Shown piece after piece: positions 1 through 12,262 of a DNA stretch of 64,000 nt. The stretch comes from Spisula solida (taxonomy: Eukaryota; Mollusca; Bivalvia; Venerida; Mactridae): positions 4,402,001-4,466,000 of the forward strand of contig OX365948.1 of the NCBI GenBank assembly GCA_947247005.1, given 5' to 3'. The notes beneath the pieces were generated by a model. That model had not been told where the DNA came from. It ran no database searches and saw only the letters and a program-made list of their open reading frames with translations. The translations under genes and the position numbers were made by a program. Positions within the stretch are counted from its first letter, which is position 1. Each line of letters starts with the position of its first letter.

Positions 1-284
1 TGTGGATTTTTCACCGTTTTCGCGCAAATTCAAACCGTCACAGTTTTCATGTTAGCAATAGCAATGTGATGAAATTTGGTACTCGGGGACACTTAAGACT
101 CGCCGTACTGATGGTGACGTCATACACGGGTTGTGTTGCCATTCGTTACATCACGCACGTGTTATCGTTCTGTGATAGCAAACATACGGACGACAAACGA
201 TTATCATTAGAATATTTAGTTTTCAAGAAAACAAGTAATAATAAAAAAGCGCATGCTATTCAGTAATCATTTTGTGATTATGTC

Positions 285-524
285 TTGTCAATAGCTTCGA
301 TTTGTGTACATTATGACACATTAAAAAATTACTTGAAAAAGGCTAGTGATCTAACGCAACGTAGGCCCAACGTGACGTCGACGTCAGACAGGTCAGAACT
401 AAGCACGAAAATATTGGATGTTCTGAACGAAATTCCAAAGGATGACTATCGTGCGTCTTTTTCAACTTGGTATCGCTTTGGCGAAGACGTATACATATTG
501 AAGGAGGATAATCTGACTTTTTAA
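285..524 (+). pseudogene. Possible C-terminal scrap of a mariner-type transposase
   Basis: This is an open frame of 79 codons without a convincing start (it opens on TTG). Its last 40 residues contain LNEIPKDDY, then F-x2-W at short spacing, then a charged tail and a stop. That resembles the extreme C-terminus of mariner/SETMAR-like transposases, where an 'IPxxxF..C/F..W..R' block ends the protein. No DDE/D catalytic core is visible upstream, and the first half does not resemble the family. The alternative is a chance ORF. The resemblance is from memory of the family only. Confidence 0.2.
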
Positions 525-1589
525 ACTAATTGATACAGTAGGACATAAGGAATGTGATCGTTAAAAACATCATAGTTAAATTCTGAATGACGTTAAAAAG
601 TTAAAAGATGACGTTGCCCCGCCTACCTGTTTCATATGACGGCAGAAATGTTCCAAACAATTTATTGTTCGACATATCTAAAAAATATTTCGCACGTTTC
701 TTCTAATATATGTATTAGCCACCACATAAAATTGTGTTAGAAAATAACATGTAATAGCAAAGTTATAAGCATTTTCTCGTTATATATGGATCATCCCTCG
801 TATCTACTTTTGTATAATGACAATATTCTCAAGTTCTCATTGGATGAGAAAGCAGATGCTACCAAAGGTATGAATATTCATGTACAGCAATAATTGTCGT
901 TGTGTTGAACTTGTTAGCAAAATCCAATGGATTCGCCTGACAACCTTCTATATATATTCTTTTATTTTTCAATGAAACCCTTCGACAGACAAATAAATGG
1001 TTGGGGCATTCACTACACGAGCACCTGGTCACGTACGTAAGAAAGCAACCACATGGACCCGACCATACAAAGGTTAGATCATCAAAGAGTTGTTTTAGTT
1101 TTATCAGTCTACTAGTTCATGGGGAGATATAAAGTAAGAAGATTAAGTAAGAAAGTCGTCTACAGACCATTACCTTTAAACATGATCTCAGTTAATGGTA
1201 ATATATCAAACATTATCACTGATATACAGTGACAACCAACCACAGACTTGTAATCAATGTGGCTCAGATTTCTAATTATGATCTATTACTAATCATGTGC
1301 CGTCTGTTCTCCGTGCAATGGTTCGATATCCTTCAGGAGAAAATCACTACTTCAGCAGATTAAGCTACGTCATCAAGGCACAAAGATTACGTTTGTAATT
1401 CGAAGATATAATTATTGCTAACATCATATACATCTCTCGTGATCTCATCTGATCAAGTGCAATGCTGTACCAGTTGATCTACAGTTTTATTGTTACATAA
1501 ATCATTGTTACCATTGTCAAAATGATACAACAGTGCAGATATATAAGAGAGATGTACACATTTACATTCATTATCAAATGGAGCATCAA
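525..1589. other. Gene-free AT-rich stretch
   Basis: No long ORF, tRNA, clear inverted repeat or tandem repeat was found between the possible transposase scrap and the left end of the mariner-like element. The sequence is ordinary AT-rich intergenic DNA. Confidence 0.5.
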
Positions 1590-2212
1590 TACGAGGGGCA
1601 TTCTAAAAGTTCTGATAACTGTGTGATAAATTTACAATGGACGGTCAGAATTTTCTGAAAGATACAACCTTCCTCCACAGAAAACATATCATGATATAAA
1701 TATCAAATAATTTAATATTATATAACGTTATTATTATATTACCCAATGAATTTTCGACAAAATGAGTCATATTAGCCCTTGGAAGGGATAACATTTATTG
1801 TTAATAATTTCTACAATTCCAATCCGATTTGTTTGATATCTACACATATATTGTATTATATATATGTGCATTTAATTATGAATGGAAAGCATTGTTATGA
1901 CAGTAGAAATTACTTAGGATGTACATGGAAAGACCACGTCACAAATGCTCTTGAAAATAGTCATTTTTACCGGAAATACGCAATTTACGTGTTGTTGTAG
2001 TTTACTTCTGGACGTGCGACATGAGAATATACAACGTGTGGCCGGTTTGTACGTATATATGCTATTTTATTCCCACTAAATACGAATTATTAAATATTTA
2101 TAATTTCAACTGTACCAAGCAGCTTAAAGAATATCACCACGTGGCCAAAAACCCGTGTTTTAGATTCATGACGTCATATCCTCGAAATAGCATTTCGTAA
2201 AACAAAATAACT

Positions 2213-2471
2213 TTAGAATATAACCTACATTATGAGCCAATGAAAACGCCACATTTTCGCGGTTAAATGAAAATTTAATCATTAAAATTTTCTCTTAACA
2301 GACTTGACGTCATGCGTTGGCGCTAATTTCTATCGGCCAATCAGAATGCAGAATGTTATATTCTAAGTTAGTTAGAACATATTAAGTAAACTTTAATGAC
2401 TAAAAAGGACTCGCTTCGCTTCGCTCGCTCCGCCCTTTTTAATCATTAAAATTTACTTAATATGTTCTAAC
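2213..2471 (+). mobile_element. Partial palindromic MITE (copy a)
   Basis: It begins TTAGAATATAACCTACATT and runs through a TTGACGTCATGCGTTGGCGC block, a CGGCCAATCAGAATGCAG block and a central hairpin (GCTTCGCTTCGCTCGCTCCG) flanked by inverted TTAATCATTAAAATTTACTT-type arms. The same segments recur in the same order at 2493-2770 and inverted at 2730-2930. This copy lacks the second outer arm, so it is truncated or was used in a local rearrangement. It is non-coding. Confidence 0.6.
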
Positions 2472-2492
2472 AATAACATAATAGTTCCTTCA

Positions 2493-2930
2493 TTTAGAAT
2501 ATAACCTACATTATGAGCCAAAAAACACCGAATTTTCGCGGTTAAATGAAAATTTAATCATTAAATTTTTCTCTTAACACACTTGACGTTATGCGTTGGC
2601 GCTTATTGCTATCGGCGAATCAGAATGCAGAATGTTATATTCTAAGCCAGTTAGAACATATTAAGTTATAGTTAGAACATATTAAGTAAATTTTAATGAT
2701 TAAAAAGGGCGGAGCGAGCGAAGCGAAGCGAGTCCTTTTTAATCATTAAAATTTACTTAATATGTTCTAACTAACTTAGAATATAACATTCTACATTCTG
2801 ATTGGCCGATAGAAAGTAGCGCCAACGCATGACGTCAAGTCTGTGAAGAGAAAATTTTAATGATTAAATTTTCATTTAACCGCCAAAATTCGGCGTTTTT
2901 ATTGGCTCATAATGTAGGTTATATTCTAAG
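2493..2930. mobile_element. Palindromic MITE with long arms (copies b and c)
   Basis: The left arm starts TTAGAATATAACCTACATTA and the right arm ends with its reverse complement (TAATGTAGGTTATATTCTAA). The arms pair for about 190 bp each around a centre at about 2700-2735 made of GGAGCGAGCGAAGCGAAGCG. The element has no coding capacity. Together with copy a, three arms of the same family lie within 740 bp, which suggests nested insertion or aberrant replication of a hairpin intermediate. Confidence 0.65.
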
Positions 2931-3136
2931 TAAATTTTAATGACTAAAAAGGACTCGCTAAGAACCAGAATTATTGACCTTTTTATTACATATTATATAA
3001 GGGTATCCCGTTACCCCATCCACTTTCTAACATCAAGGGTATGGCACACGATTTTGCTTCCAAAATCAAACTTTACGAAAAACACATTTATAACGTCCCC
3101 GAATGAAAATCCACATTCAAATGTAGACAATTTGAC

Positions 3137-3197
3137 TTGTTTCGAGTAGAATTGTTTCGAGTAGAATTGTTTCGAGTAGAATTGTTTCGAGTAGAAT
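3137..3197 (+). repeat. Four copies of a 15-bp tandem repeat
   Basis: The unit AATTGTTTCGAGTAG is repeated four times head to tail with almost no change (the first copy is slightly diverged). It lies inside the mariner-bounded composite. Confidence 0.85.
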
Positions 3198-3655
3198 GTT
3201 AGTCCATATACGTAGTATACGTCTGTAATTAAGTATGGACTATATGTGGTAAAATGGGCTCCTATATGGGTCGTATATATTGCTGTTATTTTATTTTTAA
3301 TTCAACGTTTTTTTCATTATCTTAATGTTATTCGAAATTACTGCTATGTATATTTCAAATAATATCAAATGCATTTCATTCAGCCTCATTGATGCTTCAG
3401 TATAGCCCTCTGAAATATACATGGGACCAATACAGCGCAATTCCCTCGCGACTTCAAGAGATAGTTCAGTCAATACCAAAACTATGTACTGTTTGAATAC
3501 AAATAAAATATACATTCTCAGAGTTAAATTAATACATTTTCCACTGATAGCTTGATGTAAGATTGATCTTTCAGAAAATGTTCACTTTGAAAAAGTCTGA
3601 CCATCCAATGTGAAGTTATCACTCAGTTATCAGAACTTTCAGAATGCCACTCGTA

Positions 3656-4073
3656 TATCAATTATGACGATACGCATTCAGCACTATAATTAATATATTT
3701 TTAATATCTATGGTTGTACCGAGTTCTAGAGCTTTGGCATACGAGTGCAAGTTTCTGGGTCTATGCTAAACATGTTTGGGAAATTTTGCTTTTGATATTT
3801 TGATTGACTACAAGTTATGATGCACCTGAAGTTCAAGCCGGGACATTAAACACATCTTCCTTTGAGGACTAGTAAAATATAGGCCTATATATGGGGTCAG
3901 GGTTTTGTTGGGTGGGCCGGGCTATCAGATGGACATACTAACATACATGCCTCACGTAGCAATTTTACTTTGCTTGATAATATAAAAAGGAAATAGTTTC
4001 AAGAATTGACATGATTTGGTCAGAAATCCTTAAGGACATCGAAATACAGACGCTTTTAGATTCCATGTAAATA
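3656..4073. other. Gene-free stretch
   Basis: No ORF, repeat or RNA signature was recognised between the mariner right end and the next MITE. Confidence 0.45.
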
Positions 4074-4294
4074 TAAAGGCCCCAGTCACACATAACGATT
4101 TTATTTAACGAAACCTGATGAATAGAGAAAAATTGTGAGGTCTACGAATACTGACCGAAACAAACTAATCGCAACGGACACAAATGCTCACAGACGCACC
4201 CATACGCACACAACACCGATATACGATGAGTCATTTACTTGAGTATTCGCAAGTTGACTTCGGGTGATATTCGTTATGTTTGAAGGGGCTTTTA
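4074..4294. mobile_element. Candidate MITE of about 220 bp
   Basis: The left end TAAAGGCCCCAGTCACACAT and the minus-strand right end TAAAAGCCCCTTCAAACATA share a TAAA-GCCCC start and a CAMACATAACGA block. This is imperfect pairing over about 25 bp. Both ends start with TA. It is non-coding. The pairing was judged by eye and a chance resemblance is possible. Confidence 0.4.
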
Positions 4295-4834
4295 TGCATT
4301 ACATTTTATGGTGGACTATTTGAAAATACAACGCTGGAATCGAATCAGATCTCAGATTATGTAAATGTACGGATAATCACGTAGATAAAATCTCTCTAGT
4401 CTATCTAAAAATCTAGCATAGGAGCAACGTAACGTCATTTTGGCTCCAACGTGACGTCATGTTTTCATGGAAAACGTAAACGCACCCGTTCAACCGGTCC
4501 GATTATGATTATGAGATTGCGGACCGGGCGGATAGGCGATAATCAATCACGTGATGACCATAATCAGCCGCAAATAGGCTTAGTTTTGTTACTATATATA
4601 GTAACAAGTGTATTAATTACTGTTAAAATACATACTTATCAAAAGTCTGGCATTGAGGGAATCGTATCCAGCATTAAATGGTTGTATTTGAATGATTGTT
4701 AGCACCGTCCTAATTGTACCATGTATTTAGGTCGGGAATCTTGATGAGATGGATGCTTCATTGCACGATAATAACTCCGTGCATTTTGTATATCGGTGTA
4801 ACCATACCTACTGACAAGTGCTAATATTTGCATT

Positions 4835-4912
4835 ATAATTATATCCGTATATTTCAGGTTATAATTATATCCGTATATTTCAGGTTATAATTATATCCGT
4901 ATATTTCAGGTT
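4835..4912 (+). repeat. Three perfect copies of a 26-bp tandem repeat
   Basis: Exact head-to-tail copies of a 26-bp unit (ATAATTATATCCGTATATTT plus CAGGTT) begin at 4835, 4861 and 4887. The absence of differences points to recent slippage or unequal exchange. Confidence 0.9.
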
Positions 4913-5375
4913 ATTCTGCATTTATTGTTACACTAAGACGAACATAAAATTAATAAAAAGCTAAGAAAAAAACCCAAAAAAGTTTGGTAAGGTATAGAAA
5001 CATCCCCAGAGCATGACTTTAATCAAGCGTTTATGTAAAGCTAGTTTTCTGTTTTTTCTGACGTTTTAATGATGTGAACATATAACACAAGTCGAATAAA
5101 GTAAATTATCTACATGAATCCTACCTGATATTTGTAGGTCAATTCAAGTTTTTGTAAGGATTTATGAAGGACGACATTTGTTCCTTTTACAGCCTATCTT
5201 TTTTTGAAAGTTTACTTAAACTAAGGATCTAAACCATTTTAGTTCATATATTATTGTACTTGAATACCTGATTATGACACTGGAACTTGAAAAACCATAA
5301 TCAAAGTTCCCAGATAAAATAAAACTGTTTTCCGACAATCGACCTAAAGTAATTACGGTTTTTTCTCTATCTGAA
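4913..5375. other. Gene-free stretch
   Basis: AT-rich sequence without an ORF or repeat that could be recognised, leading up to the foldback element. Confidence 0.45.
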
Positions 5376-6471
5376 CCAAAGGGATTCGACCCGATAAAAT
5401 ATCTTTCACATCTATACTATGAATACATAAGACAGGGGTCTTTCTTTATGACTGGCCCTCATATACCCAACTCAACATTATGTCCAATATTTTAAACAAG
5501 CCGAATACAATCATTTAATTAGTACTGCACACTTCAAGACAATATAATATTATACATAAAAAATACAACTTTTATCAATACACGTACACAATGTCGCTTG
5601 TGTCGAGCATAGAATGCTCACAAAATGCGTAAAACCCGGTTTGACGACATAACCCTGCACATACAGAAACTAGAAAACGGCCTTCGATAAAGAAGAGAAA
5701 TCATTATTTACACACGATCTCAGGAAATTAGTATGACGATTTGGTAGAGGAACATATTTGGATTAACTCACCGACACTCGTCCCTTTCTGTACAGCTTAG
5801 CTAGACGAAAGCAGCAATTCAACAACATTGACTGAAAACAATTCGCCGACTTTTGCCATTTTGACAGTGACAGCACAGCTTTTGTTACGAGTAATTTGAT
5901 TGGCCGAAGAGTTGCATGGTATTACCCGAACACCAATCATTTTCTATATTGTCACATGATTCGTCACGTGATACTACAAAGGTCGAAATGAATGTAAATA
6001 TTAGAAATTGAATATCAGTTCTCCCTGAACTCGGATTATCGTCTATTTAAGCGGAACAGAAACATATAGGTGGCGGTAAGTTGCAAAATATATGTCCCAC
6101 TATCAAATCGTCGTACTAATATCCTGAGATTGTGTGTAAATAATGATTTCTCTTCTTTATCGAAGGCCGTTTTCTAGTTTCTGTCAGTGCAGGGTTATGT
6201 CGTCAAACCGGGTTTTACGCATTTTGTGAACATTCTATGCTCGACACAAGCGACATTGTGAACGTGTATTGATAAAAGTTGTATTTTTTATGTATAAGAT
6301 TATATTGTCTTGAAGTGTGCAGTACAAATTAAATAATTGTATTCGGCTTGTTTAAAATATTGGACATAATGTTGAGTTGGGTATATGAGGGCCAGTCATA
6401 AAGAAAGACCCCTGTCTTATGTATTCATAGTATAGATGTGAAAGATATTTTATCGGATCGAATCCCTTTGG
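5376..6471. mobile_element. 1.1-kb foldback-type element with ~370-bp inverted arms
   Basis: The left arm (about 5376-5746) starts CCAAAGGGATTCGACCCGAT. The right arm (about 6100-6471) ends as its reverse complement (ATCGAATCCCTTTGG). The arms stay collinear for about 370 bp with scattered mismatches, for example GACAGGGGTCTTTCTTTATG against CATAAAGAAAGACCCCTGTC. The central spacer of about 350 bp has no ORF. Long arms, a non-coding centre and a further solo arm at 8521-8704 define a mobile family. The target duplication is not clear. Small ORFs inside are products of the repeat and were not called as genes. Confidence 0.75.
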
Positions 6472-6872
6472 TGCATATAGCAGTACATGTTCTACTTATC
6501 TGTATTCATACGTATCTTGTAGGAATGCTGGTTGCATTCTCGAATTATCTTGACGTTGAAAATGGATATATAGCAGGGGCGGTTAGACGGTATAACATTG
6601 TATACGTACTGTCAATGAATGATTTGCTCAACTTATTCGTAGTTTTATAGTTAATTGCCCAATCCAATAAATGTAAATAAAAAGTCATACAAATGAGAAT
6701 CATATCTTCAAACAATATCGAACATAAATGGTCAATATAAAATAGATTTGTATTAGACAAATAATAATTATCATTGTTACTATTTTATATTTACATTTAC
6801 AAATTGTACATTTGTATTAAAATAAGGTACATTTGCTAATCGTGGTATATTATTAAATTTTTATCTAATATA

Positions 6873-7122
6873 TCGCTGGCTTAGAATTAGAAGGTCGTAA
6901 GTGCTACTTACGACCTGATAAGACTCATGCAACTTTGAAATCTGCATCACAAGGCGCTTCTTATGAGCCTATTTTCATGACAATCAGAACTAGTCATGTT
7001 GACCAAACTGAAGTTTAAAAAGCTTGTATTTCTATAAGTAAAGAGTAGTTTACAGACATATTTTTCTCGTTTTCTCAACATATTGATTTTGTACGTACGA
7101 CCTTTTAGTTCTAAGCCAGCGA
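6873..7122. mobile_element. TCGCTGG MITE, copy 1
   Basis: It begins TCGCTGGCTTAGAATTAGAA and ends with the inverse (TTCTAAGCCAGCGA). It is flanked by TA on both sides, a 2-bp target duplication. The inside shows a GGTCGTAAGTGC / ACTTACGACC palindrome and a gapped match to three further copies at 12830, 20293 and 21882. At 250 bp it is non-coding. A Tc1/mariner-related MITE is the likely class, inferred from the 2-bp duplication. Confidence 0.8.
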
Positions 7123-8520
7123 TATGTACAAATGTATACCAAAAATATACATAACATTTTCGTATACCTGAAGTGAACTTTGCATGCTCCAATTTTGTAA
7201 CATAATTATCTCGTATATTTCGATCATGCTATACAAACTCAATGGTATTTGATGAAAATATTAGTAAAGAACGATGCGTTATTGCACCGAGTGTATTATC
7301 TGCCTAATGAATATTGAGGTTTGATCTTACTGACCTTGTTGTATGTTAATCAGTTCTGACGTCTGACATGACCGGCAATGTTGCCGGCAGTACTAACGTG
7401 AAAGTTTACCATGATAAGTATATGTCATTTTTATCAAACCTACAGGTAGCGATCAGTGTATGCATGTCGATGGTAGAAGTCGTGTACAGCGTATCTCGTT
7501 ATTAGTGTATGTTTGTTTTAAGGTTACACCGTTTTCATGAATAATTCTGCAATCTTGTATAGATAGTTGATCTCAAATATTTCCTGGCATTGATTAACAA
7601 TCATTTTTTAACTTACCCTTAGAACTGCAAGTAACGGACCATGTACTCCTCAAAATATTCAGTTATCAGAGGAGTTGTTGAAGCCAACTATCACAACAAG
7701 ACATGTCCCGAATCTTATTCCGACCTCCCAGGTGAAATCTTAGCACTCAACTGAGCTCGGCTGTTAAAGTTGAATGCTACATTCCCCTGTCCGAATACCA
7801 TATTTTAGCTTACCATGTGGACCACTCCTTTAACACGTTAAAATGGTTTGCAATCAAGAATGCTATTATAGGCATTTGAACGATTGGAAATAATATAGAT
7901 AGAAACATATAAAGGGAAAAAAGCATGGATATACATGCATGTATATAATTGAAATTCAAGATAATGTTTCATCTACAATTATACGCAATGAATATCGAAA
8001 CATCTCATTGCAAACCAACACTCTCTCGACAAGATAATATAGCACATATCTAATTAATATCTGACAATGTGTACTAATTCATTAGTGTTTCTAGAACGAC
8101 GACATACATGTATCCCATTGCTACGAGAAACCAAACTCTAAAGGTATAACTGTGTTACCTTTAAAGAGACTTCAAATTAATAAGTTACTTTCAAATACAA
8201 TGTATGTAATCCCACCCAATACTCGGTCTAAATAAACTTTGGTAAAATAGTGCTTTTTCGACACTTTCTTGTATGATGGAAGTATCTTATGGTGGCAGTG
8301 CATTCCAGAGCTTTGGTGCTGCAGCCATGAAAAATCGATCACTGTACGAGATAATCCTCATTATTGGTACAACAATAATTAATTAAGAACATTCATTTTC
8401 AGACCACAGCTGTCTTTGTGATGGACTTGTATTATTCAACATACTTCTGATGTAGCCAGGAGATTGTCCATGCAGTGATTTGTAAACATGAGTCAAGAAC
8501 CTTGTACTCTATTCAGTATC
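7123..8520. other. Gene-free stretch with one weak repeat remnant
   Basis: No gene was found. Around 8280-8515 the sequence (for example GGCAGTGCATTCCAGAGC, then GCAGTGATTTGTAAACATGA) resembles a dispersed 'small genomic relic' seen near retroelement tails in many invertebrates. This is a recollection, not a search result. Confidence 0.35.
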
Positions 8521-8704
8521 AAAGGGATTCGACACGATAAAGATATCGATCATATCTATACTATCAATATCTTAGACAGAGATCTGGGTTTATGACTGGC
8601 CATCATATACCCAACTCAACATTATGTCCAATATTTTAAACAAGCCGAATGTAATCATTTAATTTGTACTGCACACCTCACGACAATATAATATTATACA
8701 TAAC
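8521..8704 (+). mobile_element. Solo arm of the foldback family
   Basis: This segment matches the left arm of the 5376-6471 element from AAAGGGATTCGAC through CATATACCCAACTCAACATT to the TAATATTATACATAA block, and then stops at the start of a different tandem repeat. No partner arm is visible. It shows that the arm sequence has spread independently or that the second arm was deleted. Confidence 0.7.
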
Positions 8705-8795
8705 AAGAGCCAAAATGTCACAAAATACACCCGTCTCAGGACATGGTGAGTCTCAGGGCATGGTGAATGAAAAACCAAACGATCCAACATTTTTT

Positions 8796-9145
8796 AATTA
8801 AAGGACCATAACCCAAGGAGGCCTAGGCTGATTTGGCCTACAATTGAACTTGTCCTAAATATTATACGTCCCATAAACATTGTCACAAAGTTTGAAAATA
8901 CTCAGACAAAAACTCTTTGCTTTAGAGAACAGACAAGGTCAATTTCACATTTATTTTGGTAATAATAGGACTATTACCTAAGAAGGTCTATGTCGATTTG
9001 GCCTATAAATGAACTTGGTCTAGGTAGACAATAAACAATGTCACCAACTTTGAAGACGATTGAATGAAAACTGTTTAAACTAGAGTACAGACAAGGCCAA
9101 TTTCACACTTTTTAGGTAATTAAAGGACCATAACACAATAAGGCG
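8796..9145 (+). repeat. Tandem repeat of about 160 bp, just over two units
   Basis: Units begin at about 8796, 8961 and 9119 with AATTAAAGGACCATAAC or a variant, followed by a GATTTGGCCTA block, a TGAACTTG block, a 'CAATGTCACCAACTTTGAA' block and a 'CAGACAAGGCCAATTTCACA' block. The consensus matches what I remember as a widespread molluscan dispersed tandem repeat. It is non-coding. Confidence 0.65.
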
Positions 9146-10309
9146 TTGCATTTACACCTGTTCACTTACTTAGCACCAACGTAAATTGTCGAAACATTCT
9201 ATGATACAAGCGATTCTATATCAAGCCACGTCGCACAACTTTTAAAAGACCATACCGGAGTACCAAAGCACTGTCAAAACATATAAAACTCGACTAAAAC
9301 ATGAATGGAATATGTTTTAACAAATGTCTCGTAAATGCCCTCGATGCCACAGGTCATTAGCCAATCTTGGAGTGGAAACCACGTGATGACCATCCACTTA
9401 GGACTGTCTTAGCCGAACAAACAGGAAAGACAGTGAAATACTAGTACATGTACATGCACTATTTGCCTGTCAGCTCTATTAACCAGTAAATGTTTATTTA
9501 TAAGCCATAAAAATATGACACAACGTAATGGCTTTCTTTATGACCTTATTATGAATACTGTATCAGCCGTTATTATAGAAGAAATGCCTTAACTTCGGCT
9601 TCCTGTTACAATGTACTGGTAATGGCATAGGTTGACTAGATGGATTGGTCTAGATTCAGTGTAGCAATACCACGTGCGTTTTGGCTACAGTCTCAAGTAG
9701 AAATGTGTAAACATTGGAATACAATTGTACCCATAAGTATTTTATTTCTTCATCGATTTCTATGAAATATACGCCACGCTAAGGGGAAACTTATTTGCAT
9801 AGATGTTGTTTTCACTGGGGGAACCCCCAGTTATCGTATTACATACCAACTCTGAAATCACTACGGTTTAAACTATGTAATTTCTCCGCAACCAATTCAT
9901 CCGAGCAAGAAACAAGTACCAGCACATATCAACCAATATCGTAATGTTCAACCATTTTAAAGAAATTTGTTTATAACAATTGAATTATTGTTTATTTGTT
10001 TGTATTGTGTGAACTTTTTGAAAATATTTTTGATGAGTAAATGTTTTCGTGCGAATAAATTCCTACGCGTTGTAAAAGGACTGATGGTTTTTGAGGGCGA
10101 AAAACATGTCACTGTTAAAAGTAACCCATGAGCAGACGAACTTTACACAGTTCATGGTTTTAACATTCACATTCATCAATACGTTTGTCAATACTAGTAT
10201 GATATTATATACGCTTCTCAAACGTAAACATCCCAAATTAAGCGTAACAACATCGATGGCGTATTATTCATTTGGTGTGAAAATTTAGGATGTATTCGAC
10301 ACAAAAGTG
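9146..10309. other. Gene-free stretch
   Basis: No supported gene, RNA or repeat. Short ORFs here lack codon or domain signal. Confidence 0.4.
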
Positions 10310-12262
10310 AGGAATAAGAGGAAGCAGCTCTATCAGACCTAAAGGCTACGAGCTGCGACTTACGAACTGCGATACGCGAGCTACGAAATAATATTGATAT
10401 TATTGAGTAAAGATCTAACGAACAGCAACAACCTGCGATCTCCGAACTACAAGCTACGACTAACAAGTTAAGACCTGCGGCCAACGAGCAAATAGCTGCA
10501 ACCTGAGAGCTGCGACCTAAGAGTGAACATCTACGAGCAAAGAGCCGCGACTAACGACATACGACCTGCGAGAAACGACCTACGTGGGGCGACTAACGAT
10601 AAACCTGCTTGGACTAACGAGTAAACATCTATGAGCGAAGAGCTGCTACAAACCACATTAGAGCTCACCAACGACATAAGAGCTGCGACTAACGACAAAA
10701 CAGCTGCAAACCAACGACCTACGTGATGCGACCAACAAACACCTACGAGCGAAGATCTGCTACTAACAACCTACGAACTTTTACTAAACACCTAAGAGCT
10801 GCGACCAACGACATACGAGCGGCGACCAACGACCCACGAGCTGCCACCAACGAGTACACATCTACGAGCTAAGAGCTGCGACCAACGACTTAAGAGCTGC
10901 GACTAACGACCTAAGATCTGCGACAAATGAGTACACATCTACGAGCTAAGAGCTGCGACCAACGACCTAAGAGCTTCGACTAACGACCTAAGAGCTGCGA
11001 CAAATGAGTACACATCTACGAGCTAAGAGCTGCGACCAACGACCTAAGAGCTGCGATAAACGACCTAAGAGCTGCGACCAACGAGTACACATCTATGAGT
11101 TAAGAGCTGCGACCAACGACCTAAGAGCTCCGTCTAACGACCTAAGAGCTGCGACTAACGACCTAAGAGCTGCGACCAACGAGTACACATCTACAAGCTA
11201 AGAGCTGCAACCAACGAGCTAAGAGCTGCGACCAACGAGTACACATCTACGAGCTAAGAGCTGCGACCAACGACCTAAGAGCTGCGATAAACGACCTAAG
11301 AGCTGCGACCAACGAGTACACATCTATGAGTTAAGAGCTGCGACCAACGACCTAAGAGCTCCGTCTAACGACCTAAGAGCTGCGATTAACGACATAAGAG
11401 CTGCGACCAACGAGTACACATCTACAAGCTAAGAGCTGCAACCAACGACTTAAGAGCTGCGACCAACGAGTACACATCTACGAGCAACGACGTAAGAGCT
11501 GCGACCTACGAGTAAACATCTACGAGCTAAGAGCTGCGACAACGACCTAAGAGCTGTGACCAACGAGTACACATTTACGAGCTAAGAGCTGCGACCAACG
11601 ACCTAAAAGCTGCAACTAACGACCTAAGAGCTGCGACCAACGAGTACACATCTACGAGCTAAGAGCTGCGACCAACGACTTACGTGCTGCGACCAACGAC
11701 CTAAGAGCTATGTCCAACGAGTACACATCTACGGGCTAAGAGCTGCCACCAACGACCTTAGATCTGCGACTAACGACCTAAGAGCTGCAACCAACGAGTA
11801 CACATCTATGGATACACATCTATGATCTAAGAGCTGCGATCAACGACGTAAGAGCTGCGACCTACGAGTAAACATCTACGAGCTAAGAGCTGCGACCAAC
11901 GACCTAAGAGCTGTGACCAACGACCTAAGAGCTGCGACCTACGAGTACACATTTACGAGCTAAGAGCTGCGACCAACGACCTAAAAGCTGCAACTAACGA
12001 CCTAAGAGCTGCGACCAACGAGTACACATCTACGAGCTAAGAGCTGCGACCAACGACTTACGTGCTGCGACCAACGACCTAAGAGCTATGTCAAACGAGT
12101 ACACATCTACGGGCTAAGAGCTGCCACCAACGACCTTAGATCTGCGACTAACGACCTAAGAGCTGCAACCAACGAGTACACATCTATGGATACACATCTA
12201 TGATATAAGAGCTGCGATCAACGACCTAAGAGCTGCGACGAACGTGCTGCGAGTAACGAGCT
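10310..12262 (+). repeat. ~2-kb satellite of 21-bp and 35-bp units in a higher-order pattern
   Basis: The core unit is GACCTAAGAGCTGCGACCAA plus C (21 bp). It is interspersed with a 35-bp form that starts GAGTACACATCTACGAGCTA. The 5' third (10310-10850) is diverged; from about 10930 the copies become near-identical. Blocks of about 230 bp (from 11004 and 11236) and of about 350 bp (from about 11500 and 11860) repeat as wholes, which is higher-order structure made by unequal exchange. Because 21 is a multiple of three, short ORFs remain open by chance (RAATNDL-type peptides); they are not called as genes. Confidence 0.9.

Larger units (their letters stand above)
1590..3655. mobile_element. Composite non-autonomous element bounded by mariner-type terminal inverted repeats
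   Basis: The left end starts TA-CGAGGGGCATTCTAAAAG. The right end, read on the minus strand, starts TA-CGAGTGGCATTCTGAAAG. The similarity continues for about 90 bp inward, including a shared GTTCTGATAACTG and an ATGG-ACGGTCAG / ATGG-ATGGTCAG block. Both ends sit on TA, the mariner target duplication, and the CGAGGGGCATTC end is typical of invertebrate mariner elements. No transposase ORF lies between them. The interior instead carries at least two copies of an unrelated palindromic MITE (2213-2471, 2493-2930) and a 15-bp tandem repeat. It is either an internally deleted mariner that served as a landing site, or two solo ends that happen to face each other. Confidence 0.55.

Noticed and set aside
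10218..11201. ORFs across the satellite (RAATNDL-type and minus-strand peptides)
   Set aside because: They stay open because the unit is 21 bp; they have no flanking domain and are interrupted in neighbouring units.
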